A stretch of 64,000 bases of DNA from Corbicula japonica (taxonomy: Eukaryota; Mollusca; Bivalvia; Venerida; Cyrenidae), in contig JAZAYU010000001.1 in assembly GCA_038501625.1 (NCBI GenBank), positions 7,710,829-7,774,828 on the forward strand, read 5' to 3'. The notes beneath the pieces are model-generated. The model did not search any database and had not been told where the DNA came from. It saw only the letters and a program-made list of their open reading frames with translations. The first letter of the stretch is position 1. Every line of letters begins with the position of its first letter. The translations under genes and the position numbers were made by a program. Shown piece after piece: positions 37,301-52,000 of this stretch.

Positions 37301-40300
37301 AGACTGGTAGGTTGGTAACTGACACAGTCACACATTCAGGAGTGACAAAACCATCCCTAAATTTAATATTTATTTGGTGGAAATCATCTCTAAGTAAACT
37401 TTATTCAGCAATTATTCTATACTACTAGTATTGCAACTTATTATGTTAGTTATGAGAAAACAATTTGTCTAAATATTAAATTTAAATTAAGTTAGGAAAC
37501 TGTTTGGAGTAAACTTGTTAAACTTGTAAAATCATTGGTTGATTCATTTTTGCAATCATTTAACTTGTAAACTGAATACAACTAACCCACCCAGAACAAA
37601 AATCTGACATTTATGTTAAACAGTTAAAACAATTTGATGACATTCTTATTAAATGATACAATTATCTGACATCACCTATGACAATGTCATTCATTATCTG
37701 TAATTACCAGTCAATAAATATGGTGTATGATGGCAAATGACAAACAAATCAATGTAATATAATCATTTGTCTGCAATTAACCTGCCAGATATATGTAATT
37801 GAGATTTGTATCATCATAAAAATGTTTTGTAACCAAAATGTGACTGGGTAAAAAATAAATTTATACAGACATATTTCTATTTCTCAGCAGCCATATTACT
37901 GAACCAGCTCCACAAGAGAGGAGAAAAGATGGAAAATTGTGTACTTTTCTCTTAGCTCTGCCTCTTAACTTCACGCAGTAGGAAATTCATATCTATCTGC
38001 CTCAGAGATCAATATTCTAACCTTCATGGAAATTTCAAGAATTAATAAAAATACAATCAGTGCAAATTATTGAAAGTTCGATTCTGTTCAACACTGATTG
38101 AAGACTCTTGTTTCATGAAGAGTTTACATATATTACAGTGAGAATATTTTTGTTTTTCTTATCCAATTTAATTAATGTATTTTTAGAAAAAGTATCCACT
38201 TTCTCCTTGTATATCATGGGGTACTTACATCTACATGAAAAATTCAAACTTTCTGGCCAAAATTCACATGAAAAAAAAAATACTGCTGCCCAAAAGAGGT
38301 GTTCAAGCAACCCTTATGAACCCTCTCTTGATCTGCCCTTGTTATAAAGTGTATGTTATAACGGCACAAAATAATTAAAAAAAATGAATACCCTACCTTA
38401 TTATTTTTGGGTATGTTACCTTCAATGAACAATATATTTTTAGCCTTATCAGGAGGTCAGATGTTATAAAGAAGTTCAAATTTCTCATTTTCCAATAAGA
38501 ATACCCTGAAAAATTTATAAGTAGGATACTTTATATTTTTACAGAATACATTCAGCATGATTCAGTCATTTAGTAATTAGTTTTACATATAGGTTAACTT
38601 ATTGAATGAACAGAAATTGGTTCAATATATAAATTCATTATTGATTGAATCAATTAATCCATCCCAGGGGTTTCGAACAACACAGGCAGATAATCAGACA
38701 ATTCCAGTTGGAAATAATGAATTCTTACCTATGTGCCAGCTAGAGTTACTGAATTAAAAATTAAAGACAACCATTTGTAAATGTTCAAACTAGCTTTCTT
38801 AAATTTAGTTAACTTACTAGTTTACTGGTTGATTAAAGCCTATTTTGATTATTTTCAAACTTTACTAAACCTGGCATATATTGAAACATGCAGATTTTGT
38901 TAAAATTAATGTACAGTAATTTAGAATTCTCTGGTATGTGAAATGTTCCAGATTTGTCAGTTTATTAGCTGAAATATCTCAAATTTGGAACAAGAGCCTT
39001 GTAAAGCTTTAATAGCTCTACTTTGATCTGGAACCAGAAATGTACCTCAGACATCTGTTTAGATCTTTATTTCAGCAAAGCTGTGCAAGATAAACAAATA
39101 CAGTAGAGTAATCAAATTTTGACACCAACGTCAACAGCTACAGTACAGAGTACAGACATAGGGCCAAGAAAGGGCACATAACAGGTGTCTGTGCCTCTAA
39201 AAAGCTGCCGACGGCCCACACAGTGGGTTTTTTATGGACATATGGTCAGGCATAGTTGCTGGAGAGTGGAGTCAATTTTCCTGGTTTAAAATTAAAAGTT
39301 GGAGAAGTTGTTGTTGTGTTTTTATTGTTGTTGTTGTCATCGTGACGGATAAATTCCTGAATACGGTATACACAGATCAATATCATTCATCGCTGTGATA
39401 TTTGCTGATAAAAAATGTTTTAACATAGCATTTGAAAATCAGTCGAAATTAAATTGTAACAAAAAGTAAGAAACGAATGGACCATACACATACGAGGAAT
39501 GTGTGCACCTGGAGACCTGCTGTATATACTATCATATATGGACATTTCTCGTGTTTCTTATTAATAAGGCCTATTTCAGCCAGTAGCCCAATTCTTAATT
39601 AATTAATTTGCTTCACACGATGTTCTTCAGCAGTAACATAGAAAAAAAAACACTATACTTTCTTGCCTGAATACCTGGGTTATACATGCATTAGCAAGTT
39701 GATTCTAATATCAATATTAATTGTTTAACTTTGTGTTCTATTTGACTAAAATAATGTTTAAGCTTTTTAGTGCAAATCAATTATTATCTCATAGACCTTG
39801 AGTTGAACACCCCAACATTAATATTTCGTTGAATACCTGCGCAGGGCCATGCGGGACTTTTTGCATCACTTGATAAACCTCTCGTTTGTCTTCTAGTTCC
39901 TCTTTTCTCTGGTCGATATGTGGATCGAACTGTGGTAATGCTGTATCCAAGTGCTCTATTAAATAATGATAATCTGGCCTAATCCATCTAAATACCGGAA
40001 ATATGAATATTTCGTTCGTTTTTCGATTTTCCACGACAATTTTATCAACATACCAGTCTGCACCTAAACCTGAATTGTCTCGCCAAAATTCAACTCTGGA
40101 AACTTTACCACCAAAGTCTTTCGTTTTCAAACTTTTTACCGGAAACACATCGAGTTGGCCACTTTCGAAGTCATTACGGAAAAAATTATCCAGCGTCAAA
40201 TCGTCTGTATTATTTCCATTTTTATCATGCAATTTTATTTTCACATTAGCATCGGTTCCTGCATTTTTCTTATCCCCTGTTTTGACGTAAATAATAAACT

Positions 40301-42989
40301 GTGCATTTTGAACTCCAAGGCACGCCCCCATCTTAAAATACCTTTTTATTTACACTAACTAGTAATATAAAATATTTTTATTCGGATTCGTTTAACAATT
40401 TAAATCCAGTAAGTCGTTTGCAATAAACCGTACACTAAGTCTTGTCAATAGATAAACAGACACTGTTTTCCTAACTTTATCACAACAGATATATCAACTA
40501 TTGATCTGATAACACTTTGCTTATGGTCACTAGCGTATGTATCACGATTTTACAATTGCCATTCACTATTAAAAATTTACATACTATAAATCGTGCCGGT
40601 ATGTTTAAGGTTTGTCAACCATTTGGTTTGACACCGATACTACGGTCCGATACGCTTGCGCGCTAGCGGATATACAACGCAGGTAAATTCTCAATGGGCT
40701 AGTTGAACTCGTGTTCTGTGGGCGTATGAATTAGAGGGGTCGAATAAGAGTGCCACCAACTATGCTCACATTCATGATCCTCAATGATTTGCACTATTTA
40801 GCTGTTACTTTATCTTGCTTAATCCAACGTCTTCTTTTTTATGTATGATTTCAACACCGGCACTTGAACAGCCCTCTATCGCCCCACCCCTTTATCACAC
40901 AAAAAAGTAGTTAAAGTAGGATTATTTTAGTTAGCTTTTAACTTCACTTTTTCGAAATGGAGAAGGCAAGTTTGTAGCAGCGTGGAGGCGGGGGCTTTTT
41001 TTGTTTTTAGTCACCGTTAAACAATGAACGGTCTTACCGCTAAAGGGTTCAGATTTTCAGATCGCATTGTAAACGTAAAGTTGAACGTGAATTTGTCTTA
41101 TTGTGCGGTCTTGTACGACAAGTAATTGTGGACAAAAGAAGGCATACCAGATCGAAGGATCATTATTAACTTAGGCATCAGTGACATTTCTTAAATCTTT
41201 ATTTTTCTTTATTGTTAACCGTGAAGTAATAAATTAGCACACGTATGTTAACTATATATTATATTTATTGGCAGAAAAAAAACACACAAAATGCGTACTT
41301 TTAAAACAATTATATTGTTTATTAACTATTAACAGGTCAGTTTCTATTATTTCAAATCCATATATGTTCAATTTCAATTGGTGATACTATACATATATTA
41401 TTTAACACTACGTTTTAATCAATTAAATTAATACTGACATGTTCATGGATAAGGGAGCGAATGCAGATAACTTTTTTTCGGAAGATGACGCTTTAGTGTT
41501 CTTTCTTTCTATGTTCACTTTTCCTTAATTATAAACTGAATAGTAAATTAGACGGACGAAGTTGCTGTAGTATAGTTTGCATTGCTGGCAATTTTTAAAA
41601 TATGTGAAATTTTATAACGGCGTTACTTCATCTTACCTGCGCTGGAGCACCCTCAAAATGAGGTTCTAGTTCGTACTTATTTCTTTTTTCCTCCAACTCC
41701 TGTTTTCTTTGGTTCGCAAACTGATCAGTTTGTGGCAAGTTAGTATCAAGGTGCCATATGTTATAAATCACACCAGCTTTTATCCACCTAAACACCGGAA
41801 ACACAAAATCCTGACGTGCAGCCGAAACTTTGGTCACTTTGATGTAGTCAACATACCAGTTGTCTAAAACCCCGCTATTGTCACGCCATATTTGAATGAA
41901 ATCAATCGATGGCAAGTTTTTCTGGCGCTTCAATTTGAAAATATCAATACCTCCGGTTTCCAGATCGTTTCTAAACATACAATCCAGCAACTTCTCTTTA
42001 CACGATTCACCGTTTTTACAGTGTAATTTAATAAACACATTAGAATCCGTGCCACTGAACATTTTGTCCCCAGTTTTTACCTCGATTAGATACTTTACTT
42101 TTTCAGCTGAAATGCAATTCCAGAACATGTTTTCAAATTTTAACGTCACTTTATCACAATTTAATCGTTTACATAAAACTGACTTAATATGATATATTTA
42201 TGGCAAAAGATTCTTTTGTTTTTGTCGTATTTTACCTCAAGTTCCAATGATATTTCAAATGCATGTTTGCATTTCGTTATTAAACAATAAACACTGTTAC
42301 TAAACATGAACGAATTATTAATATCTCAAAATATGCTCATTTCACTAATTCTACAGTTATTTTCCGTCTGCCTTTCATAACCGATCGGATCGCCTGGTAT
42401 TCTCATAATGAAAATCAGAACTTGTTTTTCTCGGTATAAAAATCAGAAGTAATTCTTCATTCACCCGTCAATAGAACACCTAGACAAATTCCAAACAGGT
42501 TACATTGTACGAAACCATGCAAGAATTGTACATAAAACAGAACCTACCCTTGATAACCAACGATAGGCAAGCCGAATTTCATTACCTGTACAAAATCATA
42601 CATATCTAAATTCCTTATCATAATTTCACAGCATACGTGATTAAAAGGAATTTTGTACAGTGTCTAATTAAGCACTCATCATGAATTCAAGATTAGGAAT
42701 AAAGAACAAGTGATCAAATGTTCAAAAACATTAAAACCGTTGTAATAAATTAGTCGTAAACAAAGAATCTTACTAGGTATATAGCTAATTATGACAATTA
42801 ACAGTATGTTGATGGAATTTTGATGGTATCATTATTCATACACCAGAAAATTAATACTGTCTCATATTAAGTTTATTGAACTGGCACGTACATGTACTGG
42901 TAACTGGACTGGACACTTCCGACATATCTTTTTTATCGTTGTGTTTGTTTCTGTAAATCATGTATCGATTTTTATTTGCACACTTCTGC

Positions 42990-43078
<89 letters not shown>

Positions 43079-46000
43079 CGCTCGAAATGCAGACGCGCTA
43101 CTTAAAAAAGTAAGAAAAAAAAAGAAAAACAGATTATGATGATATGCCTTGAATTCTACTAACAACATTTGCTACAATCTTCTAAAACAGTATTTCAAAG
43201 TATATTAGTTAGATTGATCAGTTGAACCTAAAGTTTAACCACTGACATACTGTTTTTAATTCCCACCAATGTACACCGTCTTCAATTATCTCGGATTTAA
43301 AAAAAATCCGCACACAAATTTATATGTCCGAAAATTCAATCTTGTTCACCCCCAACCTCCCCCTACCCCCCCCCCCCCCCCCACAACAAAAATATAAAAA
43401 CAACAACGACAAATATCAGAGATGAAGGTCTCAGAGGTGACCGCGAACGCGATCTGTTTAATTGAACCAAAGAGAATATAGCACATTATTCTGCTCACAT
43501 CTTCAAATATGCTATTTAACGGACGCAACATGTTTTAAACCAATAACATCAAAATGCATGTTTATTTAAAAATCTTTCCACCCATTAAGTTATTTTAAAG
43601 AGATTTAATTAATTCACGAACTTTACTTCCTTTTAATGAATTAACTACGGGGTATAAAGGAAAGTCATGCATGAGTAGGATTTACACGGATGTTTATTAA
43701 ATTCAGCACATAACCCATTGTGTTAAATGTATAAAGGAAAATATGCATTATTCGAAGATGAATAAAATAATTCTCGTTTTTGTGTATCGCCTGGGGTACC
43801 TGATGATTGTGAAAACTTGTCCGTATTAAACATCATAGAGCAATACCTGTGCATATTAAAGCAGCAGATTCACGTTTGTCGGTGGATTTCTTCAATTTCA
43901 CAGATGCGGTTAATATTCAACGCACTACTTAATAGTTCGTTTCAGGAGCGAAATTTGCCAAAATTTTGGGCTAATCATTACATTTTAGGAAATTCCTGTG
44001 AGCGAATTTTACTGGTAAAGCTTACTGGTAAAGCTGTAAGAACTTTGGGTTTTATATTTTTTACTCGCAGATTGACTCTAAGAATGCCACACCCCATTTC
44101 TTTTGTTTACAGACCTTCCTCAGTTTATATAATTGATATTTAAAACACTTTAACTTTTCCTCCCGAAACTGTGAATAGGCAGCTTTAAACATGATAAGAT
44201 TTGAGCATTACCTGTGCAGGTCCACCTGGTATCTTCTGGCAAACAATATAAGTTTCACGTTTACGTTTAAGCTCGTTCCATCGTTGTTCTGTCTCTGGGT
44301 CATTTTGAGGTAGCATTGTGTCATTTACCCTGAATATCAAATGTGTGTTCGCAGGAATCCACCGGAACACAGGAAAAACATACTCCTTCTCTTGGTCTTT
44401 TCGCCTCACTTTGATGTAGTCTAAATACCAATCACTACCAAAACCAAAGTTATCCCTCCACAATTCAAGCTTCTCTACATTTCTTATTTTGAACTGTTTC
44501 TTGACAATGAAGTTGTCAATCTGGCTTCGTTCAAAGTCGTTTTTCAACGTATTGTGTAGTCTCATCTTGTCCGTTTTCCGTTCGCCGTCACCGTATAATA
44601 TAACCTTGACGTTTGCATCAGTTCCGGCGTTTTTACGATCCCCCGTCCGAACAGTGAACACATAATCCACTGGATCCATTTCTTCGTAAATAAATTATCA
44701 CAATTTACTGAAGTTTTATTTTAAAAATACCGATCATCTTAAAAAAACAGTCAACATGTTTCGAGTTCACTATGTTATAAACATTGAAAGAAACGTCACA
44801 CAGTCAAAATATCGCCATAAAACGTACATGAAGTAAATAGATGTCCCAATATATCAAACAAGTTTTGTCAGGAGAACAATACTATACATTTTAGTCACAC
44901 ATTAGTCATTTTTTATTTAATCACACATTTTACATATTAAATCCATTCAAAATTTATGCAGGATAACTATCACATTATTTATCACCTCGATTTTCTAATA
45001 TATATTCCCCATAGTACGTAGTGTCAACCTTATGTCAACGTAAAGCTCCTCCAAACTATTTAACTATTTAAAGTAACCCAATACCTTTAAGGAGTATACG
45101 CTAATATTAGTGTGGACAAATATTAGCACGTTCCCCATTGAGAAAAAGAAGATCCAGTATGGTCAAAGGAGACGTCATCTAATAAAATTTGTATTAACTA
45201 TACCTGTTCAATTGTCGAGATTGAAGTCATATGCTAATTGTGTGGTTTTAAGGTGGTTTCAAAATTAAAGTGATATGATCTATTCAAATTGCGGAAATGT
45301 ATAGTACCATCTCTGTTTCTATAGTAGGAAGTAAAAAGTATCTTCCTTATTCATCAGTGGCATGCATAAAGACATATATCCTGTTTACATGCATAAAAGA
45401 ACTATTAAACATAAAGCTAGACTTTGTAAATTAAATTATCAGACACTGATGTCTTATAACACATCAATGCAGTTCAAATCCATAAACATTGATTGAAAAG
45501 TAGCTCTAGGTGTAAATAGTGCAGCTCTCCCAGTGTCAATATTTGTATAGATCGGATAGATGGTATCTTAGGCATGCGATATACACATCTAGAGGTCAAA
45601 TACGGGAAAGTGTCAATGCCTTCTATGAACCGCGTGAAAATGCAAAACGTGACAAAGCCTTCAATGAACCGCGTGAAAATGCAAAACGTGACAATGCATT
45701 CAATGAACCGCGTGAAAATGCACAACGTGAAAATGCCTCCAATTAATCGCGTGAAAATGCAAAAAAGTGATGATGCCTTTGAACAACTAACCGCATGAAA
45801 ATGCAAAAAATGGGAATACGCCTTCACTGAACCGCGTGATAATGCAAAAAGTGACAATTCCTTTAATTAACCGCGTGAAATGCATGTTTGACCGCGGAAG
45901 AGAGTTACTTTTTAATCTCCTAAGAATTTCGCATATATTTTAACATACAAAGTAAGCACAAATACTATCTTAAGAAGATGTCAGTGATATTTCCAGTAAG

Positions 46001-49000
46001 GTTTTTAAAATATTCTGTTAGCGCAATGACGATTTTGTTGTTTCAAATTGTGAACTGGAATAAACCTGGACAGAAATTTTAAAACTGGAGACCAATCTAA
46101 ATGTCATCCATATTGAGACTAGTCTCCATTTTTGACTTATCAATTCATGGAGTTTTGAGACAGGTCTACAATTTAACTTGTATGATGTTTGGCCCTTGTA
46201 CAAGTCTTTATAATATGCACATTCTCGCGTATCTATTCTCTTAAGATTAAAAGATGCTCGAGGTTTCACACTTTCTAAAAATTTCATTTTTATGAAATTG
46301 GGACCAGTTCTTAAAGGAAAGAACTTTTATATTTTCGAATCCTTATTTTTATCATTTTTAGAGAATGTATTAGAATGGTTTATGAATAATACCATGACAT
46401 TGAAATAACTCGAATATCTTATTAACCAGTCTTTGGAGCAATCGTTTCTTTCAAAAATTACAATACAGTCGAAACAAAACATCTAGTTAAAGTAAGTACA
46501 GCAAGCAACAGGACGTCAATCTCATCGCACCATTTATACATAGGCCTCTCTACAAACTTGATAACAATCTAAACAATCTAAATGGAATAGAAGATGAGTC
46601 AAAGGTTGATCTGAAAATAACTTCTTCAAACATTTCTAAAGAAATCCAGTTTCACCTAAATTATCATCATACAGTCATGACCATCTATTATGCAGACATA
46701 CCACTTTAACACTCCCAATACCACGCATTCATAACGTTACATTAGCTGCCGGAGGGTGAAAATGTTGCAATATTTGAAGTTATACTTTCAATTTCCCGAA
46801 ATAATTCAACGAAGCGAATCCGGAAAATATTAAGCGTTTTATTAAATCTTATTGTTGTTTTTGTTGTTCACATGAGTTATGTTATTATTACAAATCGGAC
46901 GAAAGAATAAACCCAGACCTCAAAAATTGAACGTATACATCAGGGTCATACTAATTCACATCCTTGTTCAATGTGCACCCTCTGTACTCGGGGTATTGCG
47001 CGGCTATGATATTAAATATTTAACAGGTAATGGCAACAAATACAATATTTTCAAGTATAAGAGATTAGTCATAATGAAGAAATTGCTTATTTACAATGAA
47101 GCCTTCCAAAATGTTGTTCATTCGAAGTAATATAATATATTTTATAACGTACAACAACCAACACAAGAGATGCTTGAGTTCCTGTTAAAGTGATATTATT
47201 TCAGTCCCGTTGCTCTGGCAAAGTATCTTATTTTGCCCATGAAATGTATTTTCGTGTATTTTTTTCATGATCATGCTCTGCTGGATTTGAAGATATATAC
47301 CAAGATAACATGTAGTTGATTTTTAGAGCAGTGTTCACTATTTCCCTTCGGGATGTGAAGTTGAACACTTGTGTCGCCCTTGGATACCTTTTCAGAATAA
47401 CAAACAGTTAACCAAATGTAGCCGGAAGTGACAGCATGCTCGACGTTGTAAATATAACGAGAATATATATTTTTGTTCAAATGAAAACCTTACTTAATCA
47501 CAATCATAGGCAAAATGAATTTTAACTATCATGAAGGAATACAAAGAAAAGACGATTATGGCTACATCAAAACCATATTGTCAAAAGTAATATAGTTTGA
47601 AAGTTTGATGAAGAAATATAAGGCCAACGTTAAATTTCAGGTAGAGATGCAAGATTTCCAGAAAGGGGTTCGTTTTAGGGTAGTTACATGATAATATCAA
47701 ACTTTCTGGCAAAAAATCACAATAAAATTAGACTTTTAATGCAAGAAACTGATACATAATTGGGCATTGTGGCCAGTAGCTTCTCAAATTTTTATGTATC
47801 AGTTTCTTGCATTGAAAAAGGATACTTTAAATGTGTTTTTAGTGACGGCCCTCAAGGGAAAACCAATGTTATTTCAGATCCCTCGAAGTTGCTAACGAAT
47901 CTTTGAAACTAGTTACTATGGTATCATTACATTTCTTAGCTACGAAATTTCGCGTAGAAGACATAAATGACATTTTCGCGCGGACATAAATTCGCGCAGT
48001 TGAATTACTCTTATATGGTTAGATTTTGAAAAGTAGTACGCTAATTTTAATGTCAAATAAAATGATGATGAAGCAAAATACGCTAGCTCAATTTACACCG
48101 CAACTGTCATTAATATAACATTGCATACCAGGGCATCTGCAACTATATTTCTTTTAGAATAACTAAGTCCATAAAATTGTATTCACGACATCTTGTGATA
48201 TGCAATGGAATCGGTTTTGTTAGGCTTTTTATGTAATCCTAATAAAAATTATCCAATCTATCCGCCTTAATATTGCACGCCAGTCCCCAGACAGTAAAAG
48301 AATGGGTTTACCCAAAACAAGAAAACAACGGGCGGAACTACAGTATAGAATTTGGGAATATGAGAGTATATCCTGCATGGGAATCTGAGAGTATAATCCT
48401 GCATGGGAACCTGAGAGTATAATCCTGAATGGGAATCTGGGAGTATGATCCTGCATGGGAACCTGAGAGTATAATCCTGCATATTATAGAGAACGCCTAA
48501 TGCAGAAAGTATATCATTGGGGTGATTGAACAATATTCAAATCTATCCTTGCTGGGATATTCAAACCACCATTTTAAAAGTGGCTGAAATAATAAAACAA
48601 CAGTAATTTTAGAAGTGAACTATTAACATATGTGAGTAAATTGACTTTCAAACGACTTAACTGATAACACCACATATTGAATGTATGGGAAGACTTTTTA
48701 CTGCCGCCACACGTCACAACAACGGTATTGTGATATTGAAACAGATTAAAAGGGAACTTAGATACAACCGAACACAACAAATACGATAATATTGCAGGCC
48801 CAGTTTATTTAGCATGTTCTTGGGCAGTAAAGGCAATGCGTATTACTGTCCATGCAACCTAGCCCAGTGCTCAAGGTTATAAAACTGAGCATGGAAACCA
48901 GTATCAAATCTCAAGCATCTGATTGGCTGATATGACGACCAGTCGCCATTTCAGCCAATCAGATGCTTGAGATTTGAGAATGGTTTCTACTCTCAGTTTT

Positions 49001-52000
49001 ATAATCTCCAGCCCCGGTTTTAAGTCCGAGTATATCAATATAAAGGGTCCAAAGGAGGTGTGTGAAATACTATTTGCAAGAACTGCATTGAAGGTGTTCA
49101 GTTTGTACCAATGAGAATGAAGGTAACCATTAAATAGCTTTTTAATGCTAGCATTCTATAATATATATAGCATGTCGATACCAAGAAACTTATAAAATTT
49201 AATATTTAACATAAACGCTCGAGATGTGTATACGGCGTTCCAACTTGAGCTGAAGTGAACTATATTGTCTATCCTGCTTACGTCAATCTGTTTCTCACAC
49301 CTTAAGTACTTCCACCGCAGCCACTTGGGGGAAGAAACAAGTCTTCTTGACCCCAAAGGTTTCCTTGTACAAACATTACTCAACTTTCCGGTGAGTATTT
49401 CACCATTATTCATGATCTAAAGATGCATGGTCTGTGCCCAAGATCATAAAAGTAAATCTGAAGACCAGTCTTAAATCGCAAGCATCTGATTGACTGAAAT
49501 GGCGACCAGTCGTCATTTCAGCATATCAGATGGTTGAGATTTAAGACTGGTCTCAAAACAAATATTGGAGACCAGTCTTAATTCTCAAGCATCTGATTGG
49601 CTGAAATGGCGACTGGTCAAAACAATGATCTTGGGCCCTAATCGCTCGACTATGACATTGCATTTTTATTCGAGCTCAAAGGTTTAATCAAAGTGACACA
49701 ATGTTGTAGGATACTCGTTGTTGTTGCATGCATTATTACCTGGGCAGGACCGCCAGTTATCTTCTGCGCTACTTCATATTTTCTTTTCTTCTTTTGCAAC
49801 TCTTTCCAGCGTTGTTCCGCCATCGGATCCTGTTGCGGTAACATGGTGTCATGGAGACGGAATATGTGATGCACATCCGCTTTTACCCACCGGAAAATAG
49901 GAAATCTGAATTCTGTATCAGTATTTTTCTTTTTAACGATTATGTAGTCACAGTACCAGCGACTTCCAAAACCAAAATTATCCCGCCATAATTCAATTTT
50001 GTCAATAACTTCTAAGTTCGTCTGCTTTGAAATAACAAACTCATCTAATTGGCCGCATTCGAAATCGTTCTTGAAAACATTATGGAGACGAATCTTATCA
50101 GTTTTGTTGCCATGGTTGTCATGAAAGATGACCCGAATATTAGCATCGGTCCCAGCTCGTTTCCGGTCTCCAGTTCGAACCCTGACGATGTAGTCAACTT
50201 TGTTATCGTCTGCTGAAGTCATATTTGTTGTTAGATGTTTCGATTGAATCCTTGTACACTATATTCCGTTAACCACTATCATCCGCATTTCTAAACCATT
50301 AAAGATTAAAATTTAGTGTAACTTCCGATAAAATTTAATGTTACGTCCGGCACAATGTCGGAGATCCTCCAGTTCAGTTACATTTCACTATTTTGCGTTA
50401 CAACTCGCTGTTTAACACTATATTTCAATGTTCTGCTTCGTTTAGTATAATTCACGTCTGGTAAATAATGGTTGTACAAACCTTGAAGCTATAATTTTCG
50501 ATCATCCAGCTTCATTGTTACAAATCAACGATAAATAATTACTTAATTTTAAACACATTTACCGAAATTTACTTATTATCAAATGCATATTTCGTTATTA
50601 ATGGTGTTTATTTGCTTCATAGTTGTATTTGCCTTATTAATTATGCATACTTTTCAAATTATATCATGTTCACTTGCCATAATTTCTCACATAACTCACA
50701 ATACAAAACTAACTACTGGCTCATTCGGACAAATCAAGTACTTCCGACTTTTTAATGATTAGAAGTAGAACAATCTCTTCATTCAATAAATTTGTAATGT
50801 AGAAGTTGTAACTACGCTGATGAAAAGAGGTTTTGTTGTTTAAATTTAGTAACTCCATCGACCGCTTGAGTTTACAAGGAAATGTGTTTATTGCATTTTA
50901 CAAAAGTGTGTTCCTGGTAAACCTAATGTGCATGTTTAAAATAAAGTGCACTGAAAATGTTACCCTTTGATCTTCCTTGTATCATGTACATATACTTGTA
51001 ATTCTGGTATTTCAAATAATTAATGATGCAAGCGATAAGGTCAACATAACACTTGAACCTTTCTATACAGTTCGAAAGGACACCATACATATTAATCTAA
51101 AATTTAGAAGTACACAAAGTCATGTATTTTTTTTACCAAAAATTGTCTAAGAATCGGTTTTTATATTGTATACATCTGGCACAAAATAAACAACGCCAAA
51201 CAGAAGAGTTATAACTGATTTTACCTCTTCTGTTTGGCTTGCAAAATATAGCTTAATGAGTGAAGGAATCTAGAATGAAGTGTAACGGAAATCTTCCTTC
51301 CTTTTCGGATACTGGTAATATCCCTATTGTCAGATTGATTTGGATTTCATTAGAAACAGTATAACGTTGTATGTTTATATATTACCGAACATGTATATCT
51401 GTATGATTGGATACTCATATATAAAGAGAGAAATAATGTATTTTGATGAGTTATTTATAAGGTATTATCGAAATTTAGGAATTTAAGCATCGAATAAAAT
51501 TGATTCAACCGATTAACATGTTCCTGTTAAATGCAAATGATGAAAAAGTCATGTCTAGAAAAAAGTTGTTAATTGCAACACTTGCTGGCGTTTTAGATAA
51601 GATAAAAACAACAACACAAGAAGGTAGAACTCCATGTGCTAAGAACTCGCTGTGTTGAATTATTTCAAAGTTTCAATGTGGGATTCTCTCATTATTACCA
51701 AAACCTCTGCTCTGGGAAGTTAATAAAAAGTAACATAAAATGAGCAAACTATAGGCAGAGGCTGACGTGTTTCTGATCTATATAATGGACAACTGTCCAT
51801 GTTTTGTTAGATAATGACGAAACTATAACAGTCAAATATAATTGTACCTGCCCTTTATAGATAGGTCACTGGCAGTGGTCTGTCCAAAGTGCTTCAATGG
51901 CTTTCCCAGCAGTTTAAAAAATATTCAGTCAGAAGCCAGCTTTAAATCAAAACTAAAATCACATCTTTTTAGACAGTTTCATGGGATTTAAATTTTTGAT

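Larger units (their letters stand above)
42129..44211 (-). other. Upstream region of first exon 4
   Basis: Contains the (CT)n and poly(C) runs listed separately. No copy of E2-E5 and no other coding exon was seen. Confidence 0.4.
44680..49739 (-). other. Upstream region of first exon 3
   Basis: A 5-kb stretch with two minisatellites (45611-45884, 48355-48484), a hairpin (47738-47813) and three palindromic MITE copies. No coding exon or second copy of E2-E5 was seen. Confidence 0.4.

Noticed and set aside
42851..43168. Minus ORF with an Arg-Glu repeat
   Set aside because: Translation of the (CT)n microsatellite.
43817..44143. 108-codon plus ORF beside first exon 3
   Set aside because: No recognisable motif and composition like the AT-rich surroundings.
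45474..45857. ORFs on both strands across the 39-bp repeat
   Set aside because: Frame is kept only because the unit is divisible by 3. There are no splice sites, no start context and all frames are open.
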